Source: Streptomyces sp. T39 | GTDB taxonomy: Bacteria > Actinomycetota > Actinomycetes > Streptomycetales > Streptomycetaceae | Length of the DNA stretch: 52,874 nucleotides | Reading direction: 5' to 3' | Assembly: GCF_008042045.1 (NCBI RefSeq) | Contig: NZ_RDBP01000012.1 | Location: forward strand, 618,586-671,459 | Shown: positions 1 through 8,198 of the stretch, piece after piece | Layout of the letters: each line of letters opens with the position of its first letter | How positions within the stretch are numbered: the stretch's first letter is position 1 | Translations under genes and position numbers: made by a program | Notes under the pieces: model-generated | Told to the model about the DNA's origin: nothing | The model's database searches: none | Seen by the model: only the letters and a program-made list of their open reading frames with translations

Positions 1-102
1 GGCGCCGGCGGCGCGACGGCGGCGGCCGAGGGCGCCGTTCACCCCGACGTCCGCGAGGGCCACGGAGACGTCTTCGGCAGCGGCGACGCGGCGGCGGCCG
101 AC
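1..102. repeat. Left arm of a 102-bp perfect inverted repeat
   Basis: Bases 1-102 are the exact reverse complement of bases 372-473. The right arm lies inside the repeat-rich gene on the minus strand; the left arm therefore carries the same coding sequence on the plus strand (GAGGATAAAEGAV... in frame). The spacer is 269 bp. The arm begins at the first base of the window, so the inverted copy may extend further left. It may be a genuine palindromic rearrangement or an assembly fold-back at a contig end; the sequence alone cannot decide. Confidence 0.95.
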
Positions 103-150
103 ACCCGGGCCAAGACCGAGGGCACCTTCCCCTACGCCTCCGACCTGTGG
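100..150 (+). pseudogene. Inverted fragment of a molybdopterin-subunit (XdhA-type) gene
   Basis: Read on the plus strand, in frame with the inverted repeat arm, this stretch gives DTRAKTEGTFPYASDLWA with perfect GC3 codon use. I recognise this as the N-terminal motif of actinobacterial xanthine-dehydrogenase molybdopterin subunits (family pattern: ...D.RAKTEGTFPYA.DLW.EGLLW). That subunit would normally lie further down the same minus-strand operon, after the 2Fe-2S gene. Here only about 50 bp remain, in the opposite orientation, joined on the left to the repeat arm at a GCCGAC and on the right to the minus-strand gene near base 150. The family assignment is from memory. Confidence 0.6.
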
Positions 151-1610
151 GCCTCGGGGGTGCCGGATCCGTCGGGGGTGAAGGCCGCTGCGGGCACGCC
201 GGCGGCGGGGGTGCGGCCGCCGTCGGCCGGGGCCGTCGCGTCACCGCTGCCGAAAGTCTCCCCGTGGCCCTCGGGGACCTCGGGGACCTCGGGGCGAACG
301 CCGCCGTCGGCCGTCGCCGCGTCGCCGAAAGGCTGTCCGTGGCCGTCGTGGGCCTCGGAGCGAGCGCCCTCGTCGGCCGCCGCCGCGTCGCCGCTGCCGA
401 AGACGTCTCCGTGGCCCTCGCGGACGTCGGGGTGAACGGCGCCCTCGGCCGCCGCCGTCGCGCCGCCGGCGCCGAAAGGCTCTCCGTGGCCGTCGTGGGC
501 CTCGGAGCGAGCGCCCTCGTCGGCCGCCGCCGCGTCGCCGCTGCCGAAGACGTCTCCGTGGCCCTCAGGGGCCTCCGGGTGAGCGCCCCCGTCCGCCGGG
601 GCCGCCAGGTCGCCGCCACCGGTGCCGAAGGCGTCCGAGTGGCCGCCCGACCCGTCCGCGTCGGCCGCGGGGCCGACGCCCGGGTCGCCGGCGTCGGCCG
701 GGGCCGCGGGCGCCCACGGGGCGGCCGCGCCGCCCGGGAGCGTCGTCCAGGGGACCGGAGCCCCGCCGGGCAGCGTCGAGGGGGGCGTCGCCGTCCCCTG
801 CCGGGCCGTGTACGGGTAGGCGCCCGGCTCCTCGCCCTGCCGCGCGGTGCGCAGGTACTCGCCCGACTCCTCGGGCAGGTCGCCGTCCGCTATCGGGACG
901 GACCACTGGCCGGTCATCTCGCCGGCGCCCGGGGCGGGCCCGGGCTCCTCCGGGAAGGTCCACTGCCCGGTCGCGTGCGGATCGCCGGCGCCCGCGTCGG
1001 GCCACCGCACCTCGGGGCTCTGCGGCTCCGCGCCGTGCTGCCGCGTGCCGTGACCGGCTCCGTCCGCCGGTGCCGGCGGCGGGGACCAGCCGCCCGCCGC
1101 GCCGGGGTCGGTCCCGGCCGCGGGCGTGAGCGGCTTCAGGGGCAGGATCATCGGCGGGGTGTAGCCGTGGCCCGGCGCCTCCAGCGGGGCCGTGCCCGCC
1201 GTGTCGTCGGGCGGCAGCTGGAGGAAGGTGGTCGACTCGCCGTCGTAGTCGGATCCGGGTGCGGTCGGCTGCCAGGAGCCGTACTCGTGCGCGTAGTTCT
1301 CGCCGTACCCCTGGGAGGCGTCCCGCGGGTAGTCCTGCGCCCAGGCCTGCCGGCCGGTTCCGCCCGGGGAGTAGCCGCCGCCGTACTCGGGGCCGTAGTC
1401 GGCCTCGTAGGCGCCGCCGTACTCCGTCGTCCAGTCCTGGCCGTAGCCGTCGGTTCCCTGCCCGCCCGGGCCGGGCTGCGCGGAGCCGTCCCGGTGGTCG
1501 CGGACGAAGCCGTCCGGGAGGCGCAGGCCGTCCCGGCCCCCGCCGCCCTCGTGGCCGTCGGCGCCCCCCCCGTGCGGGTGGTGCCCCTGCCGGTGGTCCT
1601 CGTCGCTCAT
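132..1610 (-). CDS. Disordered Gly/Pro/Ala-rich protein, probably the broken N-terminal linker of a 2Fe-2S subunit
   Basis: The 492-residue product starts at ATG 1610, which overlaps the stop of the FAD-subunit gene (ATGA), so the two are translationally coupled. The N-terminal 130 residues are rich in Gly, Tyr and His. Residues 323-465 are six imperfect 24-27-residue repeats, each starting GHxxxFG. No folded domain is visible. In Streptomyces the gene after an XDH FAD subunit usually encodes a long disordered leader followed by a 2Fe-2S ferredoxin/XdhC-like domain with CxxxxCxxC and CGFC motifs; those cysteines are absent here, because the frame runs into the fold-back at 1-150 and stops at TAG 132. 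I infer that the C-terminal iron-sulfur domain has been lost or is missing from the assembly. Confidence 0.7.
   Translation of the reverse strand: MSDEDHRQGHHPHGGGADGHEGGGGRDGLRLPDGFVRDHRDGSAQPGPGGQGTDGYGQDWTTEYGGAYEADYGPEYGGGYSPGGTGRQAWAQDYPRDASQGYGENYAHEYGSWQPTAPGSDYDGESTTFLQLPPDDTAGTAPLEAPGHGYTPPMILPLKPLTPAAGTDPGAAGGWSPPPAPADGAGHGTRQHGAEPQSPEVRWPDAGAGDPHATGQWTFPEEPGPAPGAGEMTGQWSVPIADGDLPEESGEYLRTARQGEEPGAYPYTARQGTATPPSTLPGGAPVPWTTLPGGAAAPWAPAAPADAGDPGVGPAADADGSGGHSDAFGTGGGDLAAPADGGAHPEAPEGHGDVFGSGDAAAADEGARSEAHDGHGEPFGAGGATAAAEGAVHPDVREGHGDVFGSGDAAAADEGARSEAHDGHGQPFGDAATADGGVRPEVPEVPEGHGETFGSGDATAPADGGRTPAAGVPAAAFTPDGSGTPEAHRSEA
216..644 (-). repeat. Coding tandem repeats, about 72-81 bp period
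   Basis: Six consecutive units encode GH-S/G-xxFG modules (GHSDAFG, GHGDVFG, GHGEPFG, GHGDVFG, GHGQPFG, GHGETFG) at residues 323-465 of the minus-strand gene. Two units (about 350-420 and 498-568) are nearly identical over roughly 80 bp. Such arrays change length by slippage and are hard to assemble from short reads. Confidence 0.85.
372..473. repeat. Right arm of the 102-bp inverted repeat
   Basis: Exact reverse complement of bases 1-102. It encodes, on the minus strand, the repeat units GHGEPFG... and GHGDVFG... of the disordered protein at 132-1610, which is its native context, so this arm is presumably the original and 1-102 the copy. Confidence 0.95.
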
Positions 1611-2503
1611 GACAGTGCCCTCCCCAGTGCCCGTCGGGCCAGCGCGGCGACGGTGCGCCGCAGATGCAGTACGGCAGGCGGCAGTACCTGCTGCTCCTCG
1701 CCCGGTGCCGCCGGGGCCGGGTCCGGGATGCAGGCGGTGGCCACGTACTCGCCGAAGGCCGCCAGCGCCTCGCCGGCCAGGCCGCGTTCGCCGTCCCAGT
1801 CGATCAGCGAGGCGATCCAGCGCTCGGCCTCCAGCGGCCGCAGGGGCATCGGCGCGATCGCGCCGACCGCGCAGCGCACACCGCGCCGCGCCGGGTCGAG
1901 CACCACGGCGACGGAGGCGGTGGCACGTCCCGGCCCGGTGCGGCCGGTGGCCTTGAGGAACACCTGGGGCGCGTGCAGCAGCGGTACGCGGACGAAGGCG
2001 ATGAGTTCGGCGGGGCCGAGCATCTCGCGGCCGGCGAGCAGATGGGAGACGGGGATCTCGCGGCGGGCGCCGTCGGGGCCCGCGATCACCAGGTCCGCCT
2101 CCAGGGCCGCCAGCACGGGCAGCGAGTCGCCCGTGGGGGCCGCGGTCACGATGTTGCCGCCGAGGGTGCCGGCGTTGCGGATCTGGGGCGGGCCCGCGGC
2201 GCGGGCGGAGGCCGCGAGCGCGGGGATGAGGGCCGCGAAGTCGGGCCTCCCCATGCGCGCGTGGGTGAGCCCGGCGCCGAGGAGTGCGTGTCCGTCCTGG
2301 TAGCGCCAGCCGCGGATCTCGCTGATGCGGCCGAGGCCGACCAGGCCCGCGGGGCGGAGCCTGCCCAGGTTGACGGCGGCCATGAGGTCGGTGCCTCCGG
2401 CGACGGGCACGGCGGCGGGCATGGCGGTGAGGGCCGCCACGGCCTCGTCGAGCGATTCCGGCAGCGTCACCGAATGCGCCGTCCGCGGTGCGTGCGTGGT
2501 CAC
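1607..2503 (-). CDS. FAD-binding subunit of a xanthine-dehydrogenase-family molybdenum hydroxylase
   Basis: Cytoplasmic electron-transfer subunit that carries FAD between the 2Fe-2S clusters and NAD+ in XDH/CO-dehydrogenase-type enzymes. The FAD-binding PCMH motif PVAGGTDLMAAVN lies near residue 34 and the second conserved loop IRNAGTLGGNIVTAAPTGD near residue 115; the C-terminal CO-dehydrogenase flavoprotein domain follows. I chose GTG 2503 (298 aa) because GGAAGGGG lies just upstream and homologues begin close to the TLPESLDEAVAAL segment; an upstream ATG at 2635 would add 44 poorly conserved residues. It overlaps the next gene by ATGA. The substrate of the complex is not evident, and the downstream catalytic subunits are disrupted or missing in this window. 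Confidence 0.88.
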   Translation of the reverse strand: MTTHAPRTAHSVTLPESLDEAVAALTAMPAAVPVAGGTDLMAAVNLGRLRPAGLVGLGRISEIRGWRYQDGHALLGAGLTHARMGRPDFAALIPALAASARAAGPPQIRNAGTLGGNIVTAAPTGDSLPVLAALEADLVIAGPDGARREIPVSHLLAGREMLGPAELIAFVRVPLLHAPQVFLKATGRTGPGRATASVAVVLDPARRGVRCAVGAIAPMPLRPLEAERWIASLIDWDGERGLAGEALAAFGEYVATACIPDPAPAAPGEEQQVLPPAVLHLRRTVAALARRALGRALS

Positions 2504-2662
2504 CCAGTTGCCCCTTCCCGGTGTCCAGGCCATCCCGCCTGTGTTGCCGTACCGTACGTGCTCACATGCCGGACGTGGCAACTCTGGCACATCTTCCGGG
2601 CCGTCCGTCGAGAGGGTCCGCGAAGGGACGTTCATCCCATGAGTCCTTTACGGCCCGATTAC

Positions 2663-2687
2663 CCGTTTCACCCTTGCGGGGAAACGG
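2663..2687 (-). terminator. Candidate terminator of the hexosaminidase operon
   Basis: Stem-loop with arms CCGTTTCxCCC and GGGGAAACGG around a TTGC loop, just beyond the GH20 stop codon at 2709. No T-tract follows, which is common in Streptomyces. Confidence 0.45.
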
Positions 2688-2708
2688 ATGACCGGGCCGC
2701 GCCGGACG

Positions 2709-4400
2709 TCACACCACGGGGGGCGTGCCCTCGATCGGGCGTCCGCCGACACCGGGCCGCCGCTGCCAGGGACGGGGGCCGGCGGGGGGCCGGTAGCCGA
2801 CGCCGAGGGCGTCGAGGCGGGCGTAGTGGCTCTCCATCCGCCGCTCGAAGTCGGCGAACACCCTTTCGTGGGACGGGGGAAGCTCGGACCAGGCGACCTC
2901 GGCGAAGGCGGCGAGGCGCGGGTAGGTCTGGTAGTCCACCCGTGAGCGGTTCTGCATCACCTCGGTCCAGACGTTGGCCTGGGTGCCGATCACATGGGCG
3001 GCGGCCTCGGCCGACAGCGACGGCGGGACCGGCTCGAAGCGGTAGACGTCCTCCAGGGTCCGCACGTAGCCGATCGGGATCGGCTCGTCGTCGCCCGGCG
3101 CCTGCCGGTGGTCCAGGTACACCTGCTGCTCGGGGCACATGACCACGTCGTGGCCCGACTCGGCGGCGGCGACGCCGCCTTGGTAGCCCCGCCAGGAGGA
3201 GACGGCCGCGCCCGGCGCCAGGCCGCCCTCCAGGATCTCGTCCCAGCCGATGAGCCGGCGGCCCCGCTCGGCCAGCCAGCGGTCGAAGTGCCGGATGAAC
3301 CACGCCTGGAGCTCGTCCTCGCCGGCGAGACCGAGTTCGGCAATGCGCGCCTGGACGGCGGGCGAGGCACGCCACTGGTCCTTGGCGCACTCGTCGCCGC
3401 CGATGTGCACGAAGTCGGACGGGAAGAGCGCGAGCACCTCCTCCAGCACGTCCTCGTAGAAGCGGAGGGTGTGATCGGTGGGGGCGAGGACGTTCCTGCT
3501 GACGCCCCAGTCGTCCCAGACCGTCAGGGCGGACGTGTCGACGACGTCGGCGTTGCCCAGTTCGGGGTAGGCGGCGATGGCCGCCTGCGAGTGGCCGGGG
3601 ATGTCGATCTCGGGGACGACGGTGATGTGCCGCTCGGCGGCGTAGGCGACGATCTCGCGGATGTCGTCCTGGGTGTAGTGACCGCCGTGGGGTGTGTCGT
3701 CCCAGAGCTCCGACGCACGGTGCCCGTACTTGCTGCGGGCGCGCCAGGAGCCGACCTCGGTCAGCCGCGGGTGGCGCCGGATCTCGATGCGCCAGCCCTG
3801 GTCGTCGGTGAGGTGGAAGTGGAGGACGTTGAGCTTGTGGGCCGCCATCAGGTCGAGTTGGCGCAGCACGTCGTCCTTGGGCATGAAGTGCCGTGCCACG
3901 TCGAGCATCAGTCCGCGCCAGCCGAAGCGGGGGGCGTCCTCGACGGTGCCGAGCGGCAGGGTCCACTCCCGCCCGGGATGGACGGGCGCCCGGCGGAACG
4001 CGTCGGGGCCGAGGAGCTGGCGCAGTGTCTGCGCGCCCCAGAAGACCCCCGCCGCGCTGCCGCCGTCGACCCGGACGGTGTCCTCGCCGACGGCGATCCG
4101 GTAGCCCTCGGCGGGCAGTCCGGGGTCGACGGCGAGCACGACGCGGTCGTCTCCCTCACCGTCCCCGGGGGCGAGCGGCAGGCCGGTGGCCGCCCCCACG
4201 GAGGAGCGCAGCCAGCGCGCCACCGCTTCGGTGCCGGGGTGCGCGTCGAGCCGAGTGCCCGCACCGAGGACGAACGCCCCGCGGGCGGACGGCGCCCACG
4301 CGGCCCGGCGGGGCGCGGGGACGAGGGCGGGCGCGGGGGCGGCCTGTGTGCCGCGGTCGTGCGCCGTGTCGGTTCCGGTGTCGGGACGGGAGTCGGTCAT
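2709..4400 (-). CDS. Beta-N-acetylhexosaminidase, glycoside hydrolase family 20
   Basis: Releases terminal GlcNAc or GalNAc from chito-oligosaccharides and related glycans by substrate-assisted catalysis. The product is 563 aa from ATG 4400 (GTG 4403 is also possible). An N-terminal GH20b-like domain precedes the TIM barrel, which begins at GWRGLMLDVARHFMP and carries LTDDQGWRIEI and the catalytic Asp-Glu pair in VHIGGDECAKDQW (D336-E337). Trp-rich active-site segments follow (VSSWRGYQGG, NVWTEVMQ). I see no signal peptide, so it probably acts in the cytoplasm on imported sugars. The gene begins 4 bp after the permease stop at 4405 and is the last gene of the ABC-transporter operon, which suggests that the importer carries an aminosugar oligosaccharide. 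Confidence 0.93.
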   Translation of the reverse strand: MTDSRPDTGTDTAHDRGTQAAPAPALVPAPRRAAWAPSARGAFVLGAGTRLDAHPGTEAVARWLRSSVGAATGLPLAPGDGEGDDRVVLAVDPGLPAEGYRIAVGEDTVRVDGGSAAGVFWGAQTLRQLLGPDAFRRAPVHPGREWTLPLGTVEDAPRFGWRGLMLDVARHFMPKDDVLRQLDLMAAHKLNVLHFHLTDDQGWRIEIRRHPRLTEVGSWRARSKYGHRASELWDDTPHGGHYTQDDIREIVAYAAERHITVVPEIDIPGHSQAAIAAYPELGNADVVDTSALTVWDDWGVSRNVLAPTDHTLRFYEDVLEEVLALFPSDFVHIGGDECAKDQWRASPAVQARIAELGLAGEDELQAWFIRHFDRWLAERGRRLIGWDEILEGGLAPGAAVSSWRGYQGGVAAAESGHDVVMCPEQQVYLDHRQAPGDDEPIPIGYVRTLEDVYRFEPVPPSLSAEAAAHVIGTQANVWTEVMQNRSRVDYQTYPRLAAFAEVAWSELPPSHERVFADFERRMESHYARLDALGVGYRPPAGPRPWQRRPGVGGRPIEGTPPVV

Positions 4401-4404
4401 CACG

Positions 4405-5256
4405 TCAGTCCTTCACTGCTCCGCCCAGTCCGGAGACCAGGCGTCGCTGTACGAGTACGAAGAAGACGAGCACCGGGACCGTCATCACGGTGGAGCCCGC
4501 CATGATGCCTCCCCAGTCGTTCTCGTCCGGCTTGAAGAAGACCAGCAGCGCCATGGGCAGCGTCGACTGGGAGGTGTCGCTGATGATGAACGACTTGGCG
4601 AAGAGGAAGTCGTTCCAGGTCGAGATGAACGAGAACACGCTCGTGGCCACCAGCCCCGGGAAGACCAGGGGGAAGAGGATCTGCCACAGGAACCGGGTGC
4701 GGCTCGCGCCGTCGATGTACGCGGCCTCCTCCAGCGCCTCGGGGACGGCCTTGACGAATCCGCGCAGCATCCAGATGGCGAACGGCAGCGAGAAGGCGAT
4801 GTGCGGCAGGATCAGCGAACCGAGGGTGTTCAGCTGTCCGAAGTCGCGCATCTGGAAGAACAGCGGAATGGTCAGCGCCTCGACCGGCACCATCTGCGCG
4901 ACGAGGAACATGACGAGCAGGGTGGTGCGCAGCCGGAAGCGGAAGCGCGTCACGGCGGTGGCCGCCAGGAAGGCGATGAGCGAGGAGGCCACGACCACAC
5001 TCACCGCGACGACGAGCGAGTTGACGAAGTACCGTCCGAATTCCTCCTGTTCGAAGACGCGCCGGAAGGAGTCGAGGGACGGGGAGAGGGTCCAGGGGCG
5101 GGCGTCGGTGGACTGGATCTCACCGGCCGGCTTGAAGGCCGACAGGACCATCCAGTACAGCGGGAAGGCCACGACCAGCGCGACGACGAGGGCCGTCGCC
5201 TCCGCGGCGAGGCGACCGGGGCGGCGGATGCGCAGCCCGCTCGGGACGAGGCTCAT
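4405..5256 (-). CDS. Carbohydrate ABC transporter permease (MalG type)
   Basis: Inner-membrane permease of a CUT1-type sugar importer, 283 aa. It has about six membrane segments starting with ALVVALVVAFPLYWMVLSAF, and the EAA loop EEAAYIDGASRTRFLWQILFP that docks the ATPase. The ATG at 5256 overlaps the stop of the upstream permease (ATGA), so the two are coupled. No ATPase gene is in this operon; in Streptomyces the multitask ATPase MsiK, encoded elsewhere, usually energises such importers (established for several CUT1 systems, inferred here). Confidence 0.93.
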   Translation of the reverse strand: MSLVPSGLRIRRPGRLAAEATALVVALVVAFPLYWMVLSAFKPAGEIQSTDARPWTLSPSLDSFRRVFEQEEFGRYFVNSLVVAVSVVVASSLIAFLAATAVTRFRFRLRTTLLVMFLVAQMVPVEALTIPLFFQMRDFGQLNTLGSLILPHIAFSLPFAIWMLRGFVKAVPEALEEAAYIDGASRTRFLWQILFPLVFPGLVATSVFSFISTWNDFLFAKSFIISDTSQSTLPMALLVFFKPDENDWGGIMAGSTVMTVPVLVFFVLVQRRLVSGLGGAVKD

Positions 5257-6245
5257 ATCTCTTCTCCCTGGCGTCGCAGCAGTCGCAGATACACGAGGGT
5301 GACCGCGAGCAGAATCAGCAGCATCACCACACCGATGGCCGAGCCCAGGCTGTATTCGGAGGACGCGAACGCCTTCTGGTAGGCGTAGACGTTGAGCACG
5401 AGATTCTGGCCGGCGATGCCTCCGCCGCCCGTCATCACGTAGATCTGCGTGAAGACCTTGAAGTCCCAGATGATCGACTGAATGGTGACCACGACGAGAA
5501 TGGGCCGCAGCACGGGTGCCATGACGGAACGCCAGATGCGCCATTGCGAGGCCCCGTCCAGCGAGGCCGCCTCCAGCACTTCCCCGGGAATCGCCTTGAT
5601 GCCCGCGTACACGGTCACCATCACGAAGGGGAACGAGCACCACACGACTTCGAAGAGGACGAGCGCGAAGGCGCTCCAGCGCCCGTAGGTCCAGGAGAAG
5701 TCGCCGAGTCCCAGCAGTCTGTTGACCGGTCCGAAATCCGGGTCGAAGAGGAAGACCCACACCGTCGAGCCGGTGATCGCGGGCGTCGCCCACGCGCCCA
5801 GCGCGGCGAGCATCAGGACGAGCCGGGGCAGCGCCCTGATCCGGGTGAGCAGCACGGCCAGCGCGCAGCCGACGGCCAGGGTGGCGACGACGCAGGCGCC
5901 CGCGAAGACCACGGTCGTCAGCAGGACCTGCCGGAACTGACGGTCGGAGAAGAGGGTGCGGTAGTTGCCGAGCCCCTGGAAGCTGGTCGGTTCGCCGCCG
6001 CTGACCTGCGCCTGGGTGTACTCCAGGAACGAGATCAGCCCGAGCTGGTAGACGGGGTAGACGAGCAGCGCCGCCAGGACCACGAGGGCGGGCGCCAGAT
6101 AGAGCCAGGGGGTCCAGGCACCGTGCCGGCGGCCCGGACCCGGCCGGCCGCGGCGTGGCGCGGGGCGGGCCGCGGGGGCCTTGCGCGGGGCCGGGAGGGC
6201 CGGGCGGCGGGCGGCTGTGACGGTGTCGTCGGCGGGGGACGCCAC
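5253..6245 (-). CDS. Carbohydrate ABC transporter permease (MalF type)
   Basis: 330-aa partner permease. A basic, Pro/Ala-rich cytoplasmic N-terminus of about 42 residues precedes the first membrane helix (WLYLAPALVVLAALLVYPVY). The periplasmic loop carries the typical F-GLGNYRTLF motif, and the EAA loop reads LEAASLDGASQWRIWRSVMAP. It lies 3 bp downstream of the binding-protein gene and overlaps the next permease. Confidence 0.93.
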   Translation of the reverse strand: MASPADDTVTAARRPALPAPRKAPAARPAPRRGRPGPGRRHGAWTPWLYLAPALVVLAALLVYPVYQLGLISFLEYTQAQVSGGEPTSFQGLGNYRTLFSDRQFRQVLLTTVVFAGACVVATLAVGCALAVLLTRIRALPRLVLMLAALGAWATPAITGSTVWVFLFDPDFGPVNRLLGLGDFSWTYGRWSAFALVLFEVVWCSFPFVMVTVYAGIKAIPGEVLEAASLDGASQWRIWRSVMAPVLRPILVVVTIQSIIWDFKVFTQIYVMTGGGGIAGQNLVLNVYAYQKAFASSEYSLGSAIGVVMLLILLAVTLVYLRLLRRQGEEI

Positions 6246-6248
6246 GGG

Positions 6249-7553
6249 TCAGCCCGCGGACGCGAAGGCCGCGTCCATCTTCTCCGCCGCGTCGCCGGCG
6301 GCCGTCGGGACGTCCTTCCTGCCGCTGACGATCTCCTGGAACATCGTGGGCAGCACCAGCGAGGCGTCGATCTGTCCCCAGGCCGGGGAGGCGGGGACGA
6401 ACTCGGTCCGGGCGGCGAGCGTCTCGATGAAGGGGGCGACGAACGGCTCCTTCTTCGCCGCCGCGTCGCGCACGTCGGTGTACGTGGGCAGGAAGCCCAT
6501 GGCGTCGAAGAGTTCGGCCTGGGTCCTCTTGCCCGCGAGCTGCTTCATCAGGTCGACGGCGAGGGTGCGGTGCGCGCTGCTGCGGAGCACCCCGATGTTG
6601 TTGCCGCCGGCGAACGCGGGGGCGATCTCGCCCTTCTTCAGTCCGGGCAGAGGGACGACGGCGTACTTGCCCTTGACGGATCCCGCCTCGATCGCCTGGT
6701 GGCTGAAGTCGCCGCCGATCACCATGCCGGCCTTGCCGGCCGCGAAGGCGGTGGCGGTCGCGTTGCCGCCCATGGAGGCGCACTTGGCGGCGGGGCAGTT
6801 GTCGTCGCCGAACAGGGAGGTGTACGCGGCGATGCCCTTCTGCGCGGCGGCGCCGTCGATGGCGGCCTTCCAGGCGCCGTCCTTCTCCACGGCCATCTCC
6901 CCGCCGTTGGCCCAGATGAAGGGCATCGCGCCGTAGGTGTAGGCGCCGCCGACGGCGAGGCCGTACAGCTCCGGCCTCTTCTCGCGGATCGCCTTCGCGG
7001 TGGTGATCAGTTCGTCCTGGGTGGTGGGCACGTCGAGGCCCAGTTCGCGGAGGACGTCGGTGCGGTAGTAGAGGGCCCGGACGCCGACGAACAGGGGCGC
7101 GCCGTAGACCTTGCCGTCGACGGTGACCGACCGCCGCGCGGTGGGGTCGGTGTCCTTCGCCTCGTCCCAGGCGGCGAACTCGGCGCTGACGTCGGCGAGT
7201 CCGCCGTCCTCGACGTAGCCGGCGGTGTCGGTGTTGCCGTACTCGATCACGTCGGGGGCGCTGGCCGGGTCGTTGAAGGCGGCCGTGATGCGCTGGGCGC
7301 GGGTGTCGACGGGGATGTACTCGACCTCGACCTCGGTGCCCTCGTGGGACGCCTCGAATGCGGCGACGGCCGCGTCGACGACCCGCTCCTTGGGCTTGTT
7401 GTTGACCTCCTGGAAGAGCCAGACCCGCAGGGTGCCGCTCCTGTCGTCGCGGTCGGCGCCGTTGTCGGAGGTCTGGGGGGCGCAGGCGGTGGCCGTGAGG
7501 CCGGCCAGCGCGAGCGCGGCGACCGGGGCGGCGAATCTGGCGATGAGCTTCAT
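6249..7553 (-). CDS. Sugar ABC transporter solute-binding lipoprotein
   Basis: Extracellular lipid-anchored receptor of the importer, 434 aa, family of COG1653/SBP_bac_1 proteins. The start at ATG 7553 is preceded by AGGGGA and gives a classic signal peptide (MKLIARFAAPVAALALAGL) ending in a lipobox-like TATAC, with the Cys as lipid anchor. An alternative ATG at 7580 would hide the signal peptide behind nine extra residues. The mature part has the usual two-lobe pattern. First gene of the operon with two permeases and the GH20 enzyme, so it probably binds an aminosugar oligosaccharide; the ligand itself cannot be read from sequence. Confidence 0.92.
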   Translation of the reverse strand: MKLIARFAAPVAALALAGLTATACAPQTSDNGADRDDRSGTLRVWLFQEVNNKPKERVVDAAVAAFEASHEGTEVEVEYIPVDTRAQRITAAFNDPASAPDVIEYGNTDTAGYVEDGGLADVSAEFAAWDEAKDTDPTARRSVTVDGKVYGAPLFVGVRALYYRTDVLRELGLDVPTTQDELITTAKAIREKRPELYGLAVGGAYTYGAMPFIWANGGEMAVEKDGAWKAAIDGAAAQKGIAAYTSLFGDDNCPAAKCASMGGNATATAFAAGKAGMVIGGDFSHQAIEAGSVKGKYAVVPLPGLKKGEIAPAFAGGNNIGVLRSSAHRTLAVDLMKQLAGKRTQAELFDAMGFLPTYTDVRDAAAKKEPFVAPFIETLAARTEFVPASPAWGQIDASLVLPTMFQEIVSGRKDVPTAAGDAAEKMDAAFASAG

Positions 7554-7585
7554 GCGGGGTCCCCTACGATCGGCAGACATGGCGT

Positions 7586-7602
7586 TGCAACATGCGCAAC
7601 GG
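7586..7602. promoter_or_regulatory. Candidate operator upstream of the first sugar ABC operon
   Basis: The dyad GTTGC-7-GCAAC (read on the minus strand GTTGCGCATGTTGCAAC) lies about 35 bp upstream of ATG 7553. TTGC/GCAA half-sites of this kind are common for LacI-family sugar regulators in Streptomyces. No regulator gene lies beside it, and I found no DasR-type site. Confidence 0.35.
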
Positions 7603-7739
7603 GTGTTTCGTGCTGCACAACACGCAGGAGGCTAGAGGTGGGCGAACGGACCGACAAGAGGTCTCAACCACTCTGTGACCAGCAGGCGCAGCCCGTGCAA
7701 CGCACCCACCCCGCCCAGGCGCGCGGCGGCCCGGAAACG

Positions 7740-7784
7740 CGCAACGGCCCCCGGGCGCGCCTGGCGCGCCCGGGGGCCGTTGCG
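7740..7784 (-). terminator. Strong hairpin terminator after the DUF3039 gene
   Basis: A perfect stem of about 21 bp closes on a 3-nt loop (arms CGCAACGGCCCCCGGGCGCGC and its complement). It lies between the stop at 7804 and the next operon's promoter. Confidence 0.8.
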
Positions 7785-7803
7785 GAGCCGGTGAGGGCCG
7801 GGG

Positions 7804-8097
7804 CTACTTCTTGTCGCCGCCCTTGCCCTTGTCGCCGCCGCCGCCGCTGGAGCCCATCGAGTCGTAGATCTCCTTGCACATCGGACAGACCGGGTACTTC
7901 TTGGGGTCGCGTCCCGGCACCCAGACCTTTCCGCACAGCGCCACCACGGGAGTGCCGTCGAGGGCACTCGCCATGATCTTGTCCTTCTGGACGTAATGGG
8001 CGAAGCGCTCGTGGTCGCCGTCGCCGTGCGACACCTGCGGCGTCGGCTCTACCAGGGTCCCGGTGCCTGTCCCGCGCTCGGGCTCAAGAGTGCTCAT
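7804..8097 (-). CDS. DUF3039 family protein, small zinc-ribbon-like
   Basis: 97-aa actinobacterial protein of unknown function. The conserved core reads DHERFAHYVQKDKIMASALDG, then CGKVWVPGRDPKKYPVCPMC, whose three cysteines probably bind zinc with another ligand. The C-terminal tail is Gly/Lys-rich and disordered. ATG 8097 is preceded by TTGGAG. It stands alone, followed by a strong terminator. I know of no assigned role for the family. Confidence 0.88.
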   Translation of the reverse strand: MSTLEPERGTGTGTLVEPTPQVSHGDGDHERFAHYVQKDKIMASALDGTPVVALCGKVWVPGRDPKKYPVCPMCKEIYDSMGSSGGGGDKGKGGDKK

Positions 8098-8198
8098 GAG
8101 CTCCAAGGGTACCCACGCGCGGGCCCGTACGGGAGCGAGCCCCGCCGCGTCGCCACAGCCGTGGGCCCGCCCCGGGGGCCGGTGCGCCGCGGGGGATG

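Noticed and set aside
147..2303. Very long plus-strand ORF opposite the FAD and linker genes
   Set aside because: High-GC shadow frame: it lies antisense to genes with good codon bias, has an Arg/Ala/Gly-rich product and no family features.
4405..6783. 792-codon minus-strand ORF
   Set aside because: The frame of the downstream permease happens to stay open upstream; the real gene starts at ATG 5256 in the ATGA overlap.
7554..7660. DasR site upstream of the hexosaminidase operon
   Set aside because: No sequence close to TGGTCTAGACCA is present.
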